A stretch of 64,000 nt of DNA, taken from Phallus indusiatus. Taxonomy: Eukaryota; Basidiomycota; Agaricomycetes; Phallales; Phallaceae. Below are positions 49,001-59,032 of this stretch, in pieces. The stretch covers positions 496,001-560,000 of the forward strand of contig JAQFWX010000018.1 of NCBI GenBank assembly GCA_027605045.1, given 5' to 3'. A program made the position numbers and the translations under genes. Position 1 is the stretch's first letter; every line of letters starts with the position of its first letter. Under the pieces are notes generated by a model. It searched no databases and had not been told where the DNA came from. It saw only the letters and a program-made list of their open reading frames with translations.

Positions 49001-50423
49001 CATAAAAACGGAACATGGGCTGCTCAAAAGATAATTGATTGTGTTTCTACTCCCGAGGAAATTGCGGTCGTAGCTCAGCATCTTAGACCTTATACGCCCC
49101 CTTTATTGTTGGATCAATTTGGTAATTATGTTGTACAGTATGTTATTTTATGTCTTTGCTTCTTTTACTTGAACCTAAATTATGTTATTAGATGCTGCTT
49201 GCGCTTTGGAAGTCCCTATAGTGATTTTGTATTTGACGCTATGGTCGATCGGCTTTGGGAAGTCGCTCAAGGCAGATTTGGTGCAAGAAGTATTAGGACT
49301 TGTTTGGAAAGCCAATCGGTCACTCTTAGCCAACAGGTGGGTTACATGCGTAGTTTTTTTTTCATGTAAGAGTCTGAGTTTTCTCTACCAGCGCCGTCTT
49401 GCAACGGCCGTAATCTTAAATTCTATACCCCTGGCAACTAACCCGAATGGTGCATTATTATTGACTTGGCTGCTTGATAATTCCGGGTTCCCTGGACGTT
49501 ATAGACTTCTCGCTCCCCGGTTTACCCCTCATCTTTCCCATCTATGCATCCACAAGTTGGCATCCCTTACTGTTTTGAGGATTATTAATCAGAAGGTAGA
49601 ACCCGAGGCTTCTAAGGAGATCGTTCAAGCTCTCTTCCACTCTCCAAATGATCATGTGTTGACGGATGTTTTGGGCGATCAAGTTAATGGTGTGGCGGTT
49701 GTTCATAAAGTACTTACCAGTGCTTCTCTCGACCCAGCTGATAAACCGGCATTCCTTGAGGCAACTAAACGCGTTCTTATCGAGCTCAAGGTCATTGCTA
49801 CGCAGGCTTACCGTCGTCTCATAGAGGAAGTTGGTTTACCCATTCCTTCCTTCCAACCGCAATATTCTACCAACATTCCTCAGCCGAAACAAAAAACTGT
49901 GAACAGTTCTGCTACGACGATGTCCCCCGCGTCGCCTTACAATATGGCCCCTGGATTCAATGCCGCAGATCCTTCCTTAGCGTCGATGATGGCTGCTTTG
50001 CAGTTACAGAACCCCGGTGGTGTGATGCCTCCAATGCTTCCTCAAGGCGGACCACCTCCGTTGCAAATCAATCCCAATTATCAAACCGGGAATAGAATGA
50101 GATCGACGGCGCCTTCGTCAGCAGCATTTTCACCGTCTAGTGACCCTTTCAATCCATTTTCATTGCGTTCTCCTGAGTTCACAGGAGCTGCCCTTCCTGG
50201 CGCCCGGAACGCACAACGTCGAACGGCGGTTAGCCCTAGCACCGTGCCTTTCAATGCTCAATCCCCTAGTCTCGCCCAAGCCGGTACTGCTTTAGGTATG
50301 AACCAAGGACAATACAATATCACTCCGGGAACACTCTCGCCACAAGTTTACAATTCCTACATGTTCCAGATGTTTGGAAGTCAAAATACTCCCAATGTTG
50401 GAGCAGCGACGTTCCACAATTAA
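46088..50423 (+). CDS. Pumilio-family RNA-binding protein with two RRMs (Jsn1/Puf2 type)
   Basis: Post-transcriptional regulator that binds mRNA 3' UTRs. It starts at ATG 46088 (MSLSANDQGSFSRPSSGKT). A Ser/Pro-rich N-terminus follows. RRM1 (LWIGNLDPTMTSETLIHVF then ECGFVNFVDQADAVRAKD) and RRM2 (LWIGSIPSTTTPATILSVF then VNFERLDDAVRARKALNG) come next. Pumilio repeats include IGIHKNGTWAAQKIIDCV, LLLDQFGNYVVQ, FGARSIRTCLESQSVTLS and PNGALLLTWLLDN. The tail is Asn/Pro/Ser-rich and ends VGAATFHN. About nine exons. Two RRMs before PUF repeats is the yeast Jsn1/Puf2 layout, and this group often targets mRNAs for membrane or mitochondrial proteins. Confidence 0.88.
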
Positions 50424-50912
50424 TTTAACGATATGATGACGAATGCAAATGCGACACTCTTTCGAACTGGGTCATATATTCAAATTTTGTTTTTTTTTCC
50501 TGCTGATATAACTATATATATATAAACGATATATTCTTTTTTTCCTCCTCTGTTATTGACTTAGCATATTTCCCCCCCTCCACGCTCCTTCCTTAGAGTG
50601 GCCTTCAAACATCACGTATCATCTGGGTGTCGTCCAAAGCATACGCGTTTATGCCTTATTTGTTAACGTTCTATTTTGCTGTCGGTCGCAAAACATGTCG
50701 CCTTGCCATTCTTGTTTTCTATCCACCTTTTTCCTACTATCTGTACTGTTTAGCGAATACATTGTCACTGGCTTCGGAACTTTTCCCAGTGTGACGTCGT
50801 GATGAAGTTGTCCGTTTGGATGCCGTACTTACTGGCTGACGCCGTCCTCCGATTCGTGGAAGTACAAAAACCACCGTTACTTGTCCCTTCAATGCCCATA
50901 TTTTGAGAGGAT
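50424..50912. other. intergenic, PUF 3' UTR and next promoter
   Basis: AT-rich with T8 and TATATATATA runs (50490-50530), probably the 3' processing region of the PUF gene. No gene seen. Confidence 0.4.
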
Positions 50913-51652
50913 ATGGGCAGCTCTTATTCCAAAGTTAAGCCTAAAATTCCAAGAACTTTACCCAAGTCTGTTCAACCCAGCACAACTCCGAATCCGAATC
51001 ATAAGACCGCGAACCCATGGGAGCTACGGCCTAAAGAACCCAAAGGGGAATGTGAGCGAAAATAACGTCTACCTTGTCAAACGATCCCTCATATCCTTGT
51101 ACTGATGGAACACATATAGATGATAACAACAAAGATCTCTCACTTCTGGCCAATCTTCGACAAATAGGACAAGTAAATGTCGAGGCACCCGTGACTGTGC
51201 GCAAAACGGTACGATGAGTTTTCATTTCCTTAGTTGTTGACATGGATAATAATTGCGAATATTCTTTAGGGAGAGCAAATTTTGAATATGTACGAGATTC
51301 GAAAGATATCCGAGCAACAAGCTGCTTCGTCCAGTCCCATACCAAACTGCTTGTCTGCACCTTTACTAGCCAGTTTGTTAGACGATCGGAAATTCATGAA
51401 TTCCCGAGCAGAGGTTGAGAAATTAGCAAGCAGATATAGCTTCGATCACTCGCTATTAGAAAGTCTCGCCATGTTTGTTACTACTCCCAGTATTGGCGAA
51501 GGCACCATAACTCGAACGAAAAACACAAAAACAGGGGAAGAGAGGATGGCAATGACAGTAAATTCGCATTCGCTTTTTTCAGATAGGCATCTAGTTTTCT
51601 AAGCTATTATATTTTTTAGGCTACCTGGTCTGAACCATTATTAAAATCTTGA
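50913..51652 (+). CDS. Conserved-looking small protein of unknown function, possible N-myristoylation
   Basis: Four exons join in frame. The start MGSSYSKVKPKIPRTLP (ATG 50913) has Gly2 and Ser5-6, which fits an N-myristoylation site. Then come PWELRPKEPKGEYDNNKD, SLLANLRQIGQVNVEAP and ILNMYEIRKISEQQ. A helical block follows (SAPLLASLLDDRKFMNSRAE, VEKLASRYSFDHSLLESLAM, FVTTPSIG). The end is TWSEPLLKS, stop 51650-51652. About 180 residues. I do not recognise the family; the block RAEVEKLASRYSFDHSLLE reads like a conserved core. Lipidation and membrane location are only inferred. Confidence 0.6.
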
Positions 51653-51920
51653 GTTGTGGTCGGTCGACTTTGGCCAGTTCAGGAATACGCTCCACTTGAC
51701 ATCCGTGAACAATAACAACCTTTATAGAATTTCGACCCGTGTACGTGTACATACAAACAGAAGTAATAACAGACAGACTCAAGAATTAAACGACACTGAC
51801 AAGGCAGGCTACTGCACATTGTGGAGTAACAAATCAAACAAACAAATAATACAGCGAGAGAAGAAAAAGAAAACGGAATAAGTTAGGTGCGTTTGGTTAT
51901 TGCCTACAAAACACGACTTT

Positions 51921-53213
51921 TTAGTGGACAACAGAAAACAGAGGACGGGATTCCTGGCAAACCTTTCTGGGAACTTTCTTAGGCGCGGTTCTAGTCTTAG
52001 ATGTGGTTGCTTTCGCTGGTTTATTGCTGGACGTTCCAGTGAGAGTCTAGGAGCAATAATTAAACACATGTCGATAATGTAGAATCCGCGACAAACCTTC
52101 TTGGCTGGTGCACGTTTTGTGATTGGTTTCTTCGCTGCAGCAGGTGTTTTTGCAATGGGCTTTTTAGCAACCGGTGCTTTCTTTGTCTTTGTCGCGGGTT
52201 TTGCAGCAGGTTTCGCAGAGGGTTTAGCTACAGCTGCAGGCTTGGTGGTCTTGAATATATTCTTGTCAGTATCTGCTTCAGCCCCCTCAGAACTTACGTT
52301 AGCTCACCTTCTTAGCAGGCGCTGTGGCAGCCTGCGTCACGGTGAGCCAGCAAGAAATACCTTAAAAATGAAATCCTAACCTTTTTGGAAGGAGCCGGAC
52401 GTTTAGTTGTTGCGGTAGTTGCACCGGTTTTTTTCGCGCGCGCGCTATTCGCGGCGACTGGTTTCTTCGACGGAGCTGGCTTCTTGGTAGCGGCAACGGG
52501 CTTCTTAGCAGGCTTAGGTTTGGAAGCCGCAACAGTGGCCGGTGCAGTGTTCTGAATAGAAAAGAGGAAAGCTATTACTGATATCGGAATTTTAGAAAAC
52601 GCGAGACTTTACCTCTTTCTCCTTGTCTGAGCGGCCTTTAGCGAGTTTAACTTTTCCGGAGGGCCCTGACGACGAGGAGATATTAGAGGAACGTGTATAA
52701 GATAATGACGACCGAAGTTGCAGATACCTTTAGGGAGGGAAAACAGGCCTTTCTCGGCGCCCTGGGCAATTGCTCGATTGATGTTTGTCACGGTGCTGGC
52801 TGATATGCTCAAGCCGTACTTCGTTTCGACGTATCTAACACGTTGAATATGGCGGTCAAAACCAAAGGAAAAAGAGGAATCCATAACAAGCGAGACTGAC
52901 TTCTTAATCGTGGGACGACTGACGCCAGCTCGAGATACGTCGGGATGAGCGATGATACATTCCTGCAAAAAGGGGTCAGCATGTTCCGCCCAATGACCTC
53001 CATCCCGCGGAAAATATAAAAAATAAATGCTGCCATCGATATTCCGAAAGCAATAATGATGAATTCGAAGGTGCAGGCGCATGTGTTTGTAAGAAAAGGA
53101 GGGCGCAAAGGCATGTGGTTCTGGATTGTTACCTTGATCATTTCGGCGAATGAAGGATGTGTGGGTGCGGGTTGTTTCTTCTTGGATTGTGCGAGTTTCT
53201 TAGGCGACGACAT
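51921..53213 (-). CDS. Linker histone H1, copy A
   Basis: Winged-helix linker histone that binds nucleosome entry/exit DNA. It starts at ATG 53211-53213 (MSSPKKLAQSKKKQPAPT). The globular domain reads HPSFAEMIK-ECIIAHPDVS, RAGVSRPTIKKYVETKYGL, SISASTVTNINRAIAQGAEK and GLFSLPKGPSGKVKLAK, split by three introns. The tail is Lys/Ala/Pro-rich over several small exons (KKPVAATKKPAPSKK, KPAAKPATKTKKAP). The unusual final exon ends KVPRKVCQESRPLFSVVH, less basic than normal for H1. Two of the globular-domain introns match those of copy B; the one inside IKK/Y is unique to copy A. Confidence 0.88.
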
Positions 53214-53844
53214 GGCAGATATACCAAACGAATGGATGTGTTGTGAATACGCGAGGAGTGTGGCCGGGAAGGTAGGTGTGCCGCAAGCTGGTGTCTGTAG
53301 ATGGGGAGTAACCGTGTAAGGGGGGAGTAAGCAGTCATCGACGCTATTTATAAAGGATTTCGACGAAACCTGCGTCACGTGACGCATTTGTGGGACGCAA
53401 CTCGAAAATCGACTTTGACAATGCATATATCAGTTATTTCGTATCATTTATATTTTGATATTTTATACAGAATATTATTCGCACAATACAAATTGTCCTC
53501 CGTCGGAATTGCCAGCCGCTTTCCGTGGATAATTGATAATTCACCGTAGCCACAATTGTAGTGAATATTGAAAGCCAACTCCGCCAGCGTCCAAGGAACA
53601 GCGTTTATTTCACAATCCAAATCCACAAATCCACCGAGACAATGGAACTTCTTCAAACGGATGATTCCACCATTTATTGGTCATTGTGCTTCGCCATGGC
53701 ATTTGCCTTGTCGAAGTTGCTCAAGCCACAAAGGTAGAACAAGCTGTACAAACTTTGTGCACAATTCAATCGCTGACTCGCACATGACGTAGTCTCGTTC
53801 ATCCCCTTCTCCTCGGCCGTCAAGCAGATGTAGCTCGCGTTCGA
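53214..53844. promoter_or_regulatory. divergent promoter region, histone H1-A / AMP-binding-like gene
   Basis: Contains TATTTATAAAG (about 53346-53355), the 16-bp palindrome at 53371-53386 and GGACGCA at 53393-53399 upstream of H1-A. A 70-codon minus-strand open frame (53444-53656) begins with a non-ATG codon and has no family match. Confidence 0.6.
53371..53386. promoter_or_regulatory. 16-bp perfect palindrome with CACGTG core
   Basis: TGCGTCACGTGACGCA equals its own reverse complement. It lies 158 bp upstream of the H1-A start codon. The core is an E-box (bHLH or Cbf1-type site) inside two TGACG-like half sites. A dimeric transcription-factor site is the natural reading. Confidence 0.7.
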
Positions 53845-55935
53845 ATGCCGTCAGAGTCTCCAGTATATAGAAATTATACTACGGGCACCATTGGAAGAGT
53901 GTGTTTCGGTTTGCCAATCTACCCTCGCCAAATCATCTAAGAGTCTCGCTTGCTTGACAGCTACCTGAACGACCGAAACCTGAAGTCAGGACTTTATCCG
54001 ACATTGTCTTAAATGGCAAAAGTAATGCCAAACGATTATGGTCAAAAGTCGTGAGTCTGCTCACGAAAGAGTGTTCAAGACACTAACAACGCAGCTTGCC
54101 AGATCACCAACGCCGAATTATTGGAACAAGCTGAAAGTCTGGGGAATGGTTTGGTCCAAGTAGCTGGTTTAGTCCCAAAAGAATCTTCCGCGCTATTGCT
54201 CCTGAAGGACAGTCTAGGTATGTATTGGTGTTGACCGTACATAGAAAAGAGGTGACTGATATTTTGCCAAGAATTTTTAATAACGGATCTGGCCCTTTCG
54301 TTGGTCTCGGTGGTGTCCTTCACATTATCCACGCCCTCTTTACTTTCGAAAACTCTGGATCGTCACACTCCATCAACCATATTCATTGATCATTCCTTGC
54401 TCGAAACATTGCTTGAGCACATTACGGATGTCCACCAATCAACCCACCACTCCATTATCGTATTTGGCGATGAAAAACAAATGTCTGTGTCTCTCTCGCA
54501 GAAACTTGGCATCCGAATTTTACGCTGGGAAGATATCTTAGAAAAAGGCAAGACGGTTCCAAAACTTATAATTCCTCCAATTGGTATACCCCTTTTAGTT
54601 ACTCTCCATGCCAGTCTGATTTTCCTCCAAAGATTGTAAAGACGTATTCACCATATCTCTTCACGAAAACTCTGAAGGGGTTGGTTTCGTTTCTCTATTT
54701 GTTCACCAGTTTCTTATCTTGTTATAGAATTTGGAAGGAACCCAATTATCTCATATTGTATGTCAGCTCCTCTGTAAAATATCACTCACACCGACTCATC
54801 CCCTCTTCTGAAAGAATGCGACCGCTGGCATAACATCAGCTAGACTGCTTTTTCCCCTCAACGATGGAATATCTTCTATCGACACGCTTTTGTCTACATT
54901 TCCTTTGTCAACAGCACTTGGCCGTGCTTTATTGTATATGGCGTTGTATGAAGGTAACAAAACAGTAGTAATTATTGATCTTGCTTTAACTCAGTTGACA
55001 TGGATTTGTTCTCTTAGGGGCTAGTTACAGCTCATTGACCTCCTCCTCTGACGAAAGTGAGCTGACCTAACCCTTTCCGAAACCGCTATTTACGTTGTAC
55101 TTAGACAGAATGGAACCAACCCTGGACGAAATACTGAGCTTCTGTAAAGAACACACGATCTTTCCGACTATAATGGCACTGTAGGTCGTCGTCGCGACCA
55201 CTATGTCTAGCCGGTGTATTGATTGTCGTATATAGTCACTTTTCCCAGGTGCAAGAACTAACGCGACGCGTGTTAAAGGTTGCTAAAAGTAATCCTTTGT
55301 ACCCATTAGGCTGGCGCCATAAACTGGCAGGGCTCGTGTCGGGGTTCCTCACCAAGACCTCATTCTGGGATAACCTCGTTTGGGGGAAAGCTCGAGCAAG
55401 GGAGCTAGATGTGTTAGATTCGAGTCTGAGAGGAATAGTCATGTCAAATGGTAAAGTTGCTCATGTCTTTTGCGCAAAATTGTCGTCGACGTATGTATTA
55501 TCCACAGGTCAGTTCGATGCGACTGATGTCGACGAGGCAAGAATATCTTTATCTGTGCCCATTATCTCCACGTATAGTCACCCGCTCGTCTGCGGTCCGG
55601 TCCTCATGCTGCATCCTTTGGACTTGCAATCTTTCCCTCATAGAAAGGGTACAGTTGCCCACATAGGTGGACCCGCGCCGAACGTAGAAGTCAAGCTTGG
55701 AGGCGTTGATGACAATAGCGTTGAGCAGGGGTCGGACCCTTTCGGAGAGGTATGGAATCGTTGATTTTTTTTTTTTTTGCATCATGATTGATACGTTGAA
55801 ACACAGCTTTTTTTCCGTGGACCTTCAGTTGGAGTCCCCCTGTCCGATGGGCAGACGTCCCCAGAAGAATGGATATCAAGTGGAAGGAAGGCGCGTGTGC
55901 AGAAAAATGGCACAATTGTTTTGTCTCAAGAATAA
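53845..55935 (+). CDS. Adenylate-forming enzyme-like (AMP-binding) protein, degenerate active site
   Basis: Acyl-CoA-synthetase-like fold. A proposed start at ATG 53845 (MPSESPVYRNYTTGTIGR) joins LPERPKPEVRTLSDIVLNGK and SNAKRLWSKV-ITNAELLEQA. Then come PSTIFIDHSLLETLLEH, KLGIRILRWEDILEKGK and the A3 region DVFTISLHENSEG-NLEGTQLSHIN. Later: KSNPLYPLGWRHKLAGLVSG, ISLSVPIISTYSHPLVCGPV, VAHIGGPAPNVEVKLGGVDD and LFFRGPSVGVPLSDG. It ends KNGTIVLSQE. The canonical phosphate-binding SGTTG-PKG and the YGxTE motif are not preserved, so adenylation activity is doubtful. About ten small exons; some joins in 54940-55220 are tentative. Confidence 0.7.
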
Positions 55936-56259
55936 AGTTTTATTGTACATAAGCCTTTTTGGACGCAATATGAACACGAACGCGGTTGTCCCGCGCATGT
56001 CACAGTTTGTGCGTCCAAACGTCACGCGTTATGCGCGTAGTCACCTTTACAATTGGAAAAATAAGGTTTAAGTTTCGGACAATTCAGGTCACGTGCCTCA
56101 CGTGATCGTAGGTATATTATATGGGCTTGTCGCGTCTCGTGTTTCAAATTCCTCCTTCGCCAGAAGACCCACTTCCCCTCTTAGTGCTCCCCTCTCGATT
56201 CCCTTCCCTTTCCCGCATATTTCTATATACTTCTGTGGTATAACAGTTAAGCATAAACA
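55936..56259. promoter_or_regulatory. upstream region of histone H1-B
   Basis: Holds GGACGCA (55960-55966), TGCGTCC (56010-56016), CGTCACG (56020-56026) overlapping ACGCGT (56024-56029), and two CACGTG boxes (56090-56095, 56099-56104). A TATATTATAT-like box (about 56112-56121) comes before ATG 56260. Confidence 0.65.
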
Positions 56260-57323
56260 ATGTCTATCAGTAGTGACGTTAAGGTCAAGAAGAAAGCTTC
56301 ACCCGGCAAGTCGAAGACTCAGACCGCCGCCACCAAAACGAAGCTAGCAACCAAAATTCCCTCTCATCCTCCTTTCGCAGAAATTATCAAGGTAAAAAGA
56401 CTCTCATATAACCTCTATACTCCATCTCACATAGTTTAGGAATGTATTGCTGACACCAAAGATCGCTCTGGAGTCAGCAGACCTACTATCAAGAAGTTTA
56501 TTGAGGAGAAATACAAGATGGAAGTTACACCGACAGTTATCAGTAACATTAATCGATGTATAGCTTCGGGCGCAGAAAAAGGTGTTTTTGTGCTCCCTAA
56601 AGGTGCGTCAGCTCATCAGAATTCAACTTCGAATGTTGCTGATTGATCGACAATGCTCCTTAGGTCCATCGGGAAAAGTACGTGTCATGTGTGTTTAACC
56701 AAGTCGGTTTACCAATACTCCGCTTTGATTTAAGGTCAAACTTGCTCCCAAGAAGACCTCGTCTGATGCAGCAAAAGAGGTTGGTGTACTTTCTTTTACT
56801 GGAAGTTGTCTCACTCCTTACAGAATGCAAAGCCGACAAAGGTCAACGCGCCCGCAAAAGCGGAAAAGGTGCGCCCCTACACTTTTTCTTGTTACTACGT
56901 AATAATTACGTTCGTTGTAGACCGTCAAACCAAAGGCGCCTGCTGCCAAGCCTGCCCCTCTTAAAGCCAAAACTACCGCTAAAACGAGCTCTCCTAAAGT
57001 TAAGAAAGTAACTTCGACCGCAGCCAAGCCTACTAAGAAGAAATCTTCGAAGAGCGCGCCCAGTGCGAAAAAGGTGCCATTAGAATTTTATTTGATTTGG
57101 ATGACGAATATAAACGAGGTGTTTTAGGTTTTGACTGGCGAAGCGAAAAACAAACCGCCGAAAGCAAAGGCGACTGCCAAGACGCAGAAAAAGGCTGCGT
57201 CTGTCGGAGGTAAAAGCAAGGTAAAGTATATTACAGTGTTTAGTTGTGTTTTTTTAACATGTTTTCTGTGCAATGTAGCCTGCCTCGGGAACAAGAGCCA
57301 GCAAGTCGACCTCGGAGAAATGA
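56260..57323 (+). CDS. Linker histone H1, copy B
   Basis: Starts at ATG 56260 (MSISSDVKVKKKASPGKSK). The globular domain reads HPPFAEIIK-ECIADTKDRS, GVSRPTIKKFIEEKYKMEV, TPTVISNINRCIASGAEK and GVFVLPKGPSGKVKLAPKK. Introns fall after IIK and inside the LPKG codon, the same places as in copy A. A Lys/Ala/Pro-rich tail runs over about six small exons and ends PASGTRASKSTSEK at TGA 57321-57323. The tail is typical of H1. It is separated from copy A by the AMP-binding-like gene, and the two are oriented away from each other. The next gene, RFC, is convergent (181 bp between stops). Confidence 0.9.
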
Positions 57324-57343
57324 AAGATTTCGCTATAGACGTC

Positions 57344-57363
57344 TGTTCTGTTCTGTTCTGTTC
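57344..57363 (+). repeat. (TGTTC)4 pentanucleotide repeat
   Basis: Four perfect TGTTC units start 20 bases after the H1-B stop codon, in its probable 3' UTR. Confidence 0.85.
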
Positions 57364-57504
57364 TTCCTGTACGCGTTCGCCTTGTTACTATGTAGTAGTT
57401 TATTCCAGATTTCTGAGGCTATCCTGTGTACTATTACAATTTACTATACTTTATCTTCCGTGTTTACCATATACACGAATTATCTTTGTTTTGTTTTTCA
57501 AAAA

Positions 57505-58923
57505 TTATTTACAAACGGCTTTCCAAACTCGCACTGCTACCTCAAGTAACCAAAGCTCCTCATCTCCGCCATCCCCAAGTGCTTTATCAGCCTCAGCGAA
57601 AGCGAATGCACACTTGCTTTTTTGTAGTGAAGTTAAAGTCGGATGGAGTATTATTACATCGTGCAACTAAGAAAAAATGAGATGAGCAAAACTAAGTAGT
57701 GCAATGAATGACAATTTCGGTACCTGTAATAGAAGTTGTCCAATTCCCCAAGCCTGTCTTATGAGGCTTCTCACTTCCGTCCTAACCTCCTCAAGCGACC
57801 TGGCACGCCGGGAGCTATCCGTGTCCATTCCAGTCTCATCGATGATGTCCACACCGAGTCGTTGAACAAATGATTGGACAATATCTGCGGGAATAGTTCC
57901 CGCTATTTCCTCGATATCGCGTACCGTTATAGGAAGCGAAGGCGAGGCCAACGAAAGACGATAACTAGACTGGAGATAGGTGATTGATTTTCGCAAATCA
58001 CCACCGGACACCTGTATCAGAGCAGATATAACCTGAATATATTTTCAGGAAGAGCGTTTCAGCATCATTAGGATTGCTTACATCTGGAGTAATTGGGATA
58101 GATTCTTGAGAAGCAATGTATTCCAGCCGACTTCTAGTGGAGTCGTCGCTCAGGGGAGTAAATCGAAATTTTGAACATCGAGAGGCTAGAGGTTCAATGA
58201 TTCTAAACAAATAGGAATGAGCCACTATAGACAAAAAAAAATTGAAATCTACCTTGTGACATAATTGCAAACCAAGCAAAAGCGAGTGATACGTGCATAA
58301 GTTTCCATGATGCGCCTCAGAGCGGCTTGAGCATCTTGAGTCATCGAGTCAGCTTCGTCTAGTATAATAATTTTATATGGAGGGTATGGGTAGCTTTGGC
58401 CGTCGGACGAGACCGTGATCGCTCGAGGGGTTTGTTTAGCAAAAGTTTTGATTTTCTCTCGAACAACTGCGATACCACGTTCATCCGAGGCATTTAATTC
58501 CAGCACGCGACTTCTGAAATTATCAGGTCTGAATGTAAATCTCCGTTAGTATTTCGTATAGTCAGTGAACTTTGATTATAGATTACCCATAAAGTTGTCT
58601 GGCCAAAGCGAGGATTGTAGATGTTTTTCCTGTTCCGGGAGGACCATAGAACAGCATATGGGGGAGCTGTTCAAGACAGTGAGAAATGATGCTTTCACGT
58701 ATCAACATGGGACATCCATACATTACTCGACGTTAAGGTTTTTCTCAGAACTGCGACAGTATGCTCCTGTGATGAAACATCGTCAATGGTTTTGGGTCGA
58801 CTAAGCCATAATTAGATATAAGCAAAATGAGATGAGTCGAATGGGTTACTATTTTTCCACCCAGGGCTGCGATTGAGGTTCGATTTGCGCCTTAGATATT
58901 GCCTGAGGCTGTCTCAAAAACAT
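57505..58923 (-). CDS. RFC2: Replication factor C small subunit (human RFC4 / yeast Rfc2 type)
   Basis: AAA+ clamp-loader subunit that loads PCNA. It starts at ATG 58921-58923 ([19 protein letters not shown]), then [19 protein letters not shown] across an intron. Walker A is [17 protein letters not shown]. The next block is [19 protein letters not shown], Walker [21 protein letters not shown], and the arginine finger lies in [29 protein letters not shown] and the C-terminal collar ([18 protein letters not shown]) end [12 protein letters not shown] at 57505. About seven exons. NASDERGI and the AxTR/CNYV pattern fit the human RFC4 group, yeast name Rfc2. Confidence 0.9.
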
Positions 58924-59032
58924 GATATGTGATCGGGGTGTGCTAAAAGTAACGCGTTGTCACACCGCGTTGTCTCTTGGCCCATCTGTTGTAACTGAAC
59001 CCGCCAGACGGCCAACTCACATATTGTACATC
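58924..59032. promoter_or_regulatory. 109-bp divergent promoter, RFC / CAF-1 with duplicated CGCGTTGTC
   Basis: Only 109 bases separate the two start codons. CGCGTTGTC occurs at 58953-58961 and again at 58966-58974 (13-bp spacing). The first copy overlaps an MluI cell-cycle-box sequence, ACGCGT (58952-58957). No clear TATA box. Confidence 0.75.

Noticed and set aside
53444..53656. Minus-strand open frame between H1-A and the AMP-binding-like gene
   Set aside because: Starts with TTG, has no recognisable domain, and lies in a promoter region.
58952..58957. ACGCGT taken alone as proof of G1/S control
   Set aside because: The hexamer also occurs elsewhere in this window, including inside genes. 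Only its overlap with the duplicated 9-mer in a short shared promoter makes it notable.
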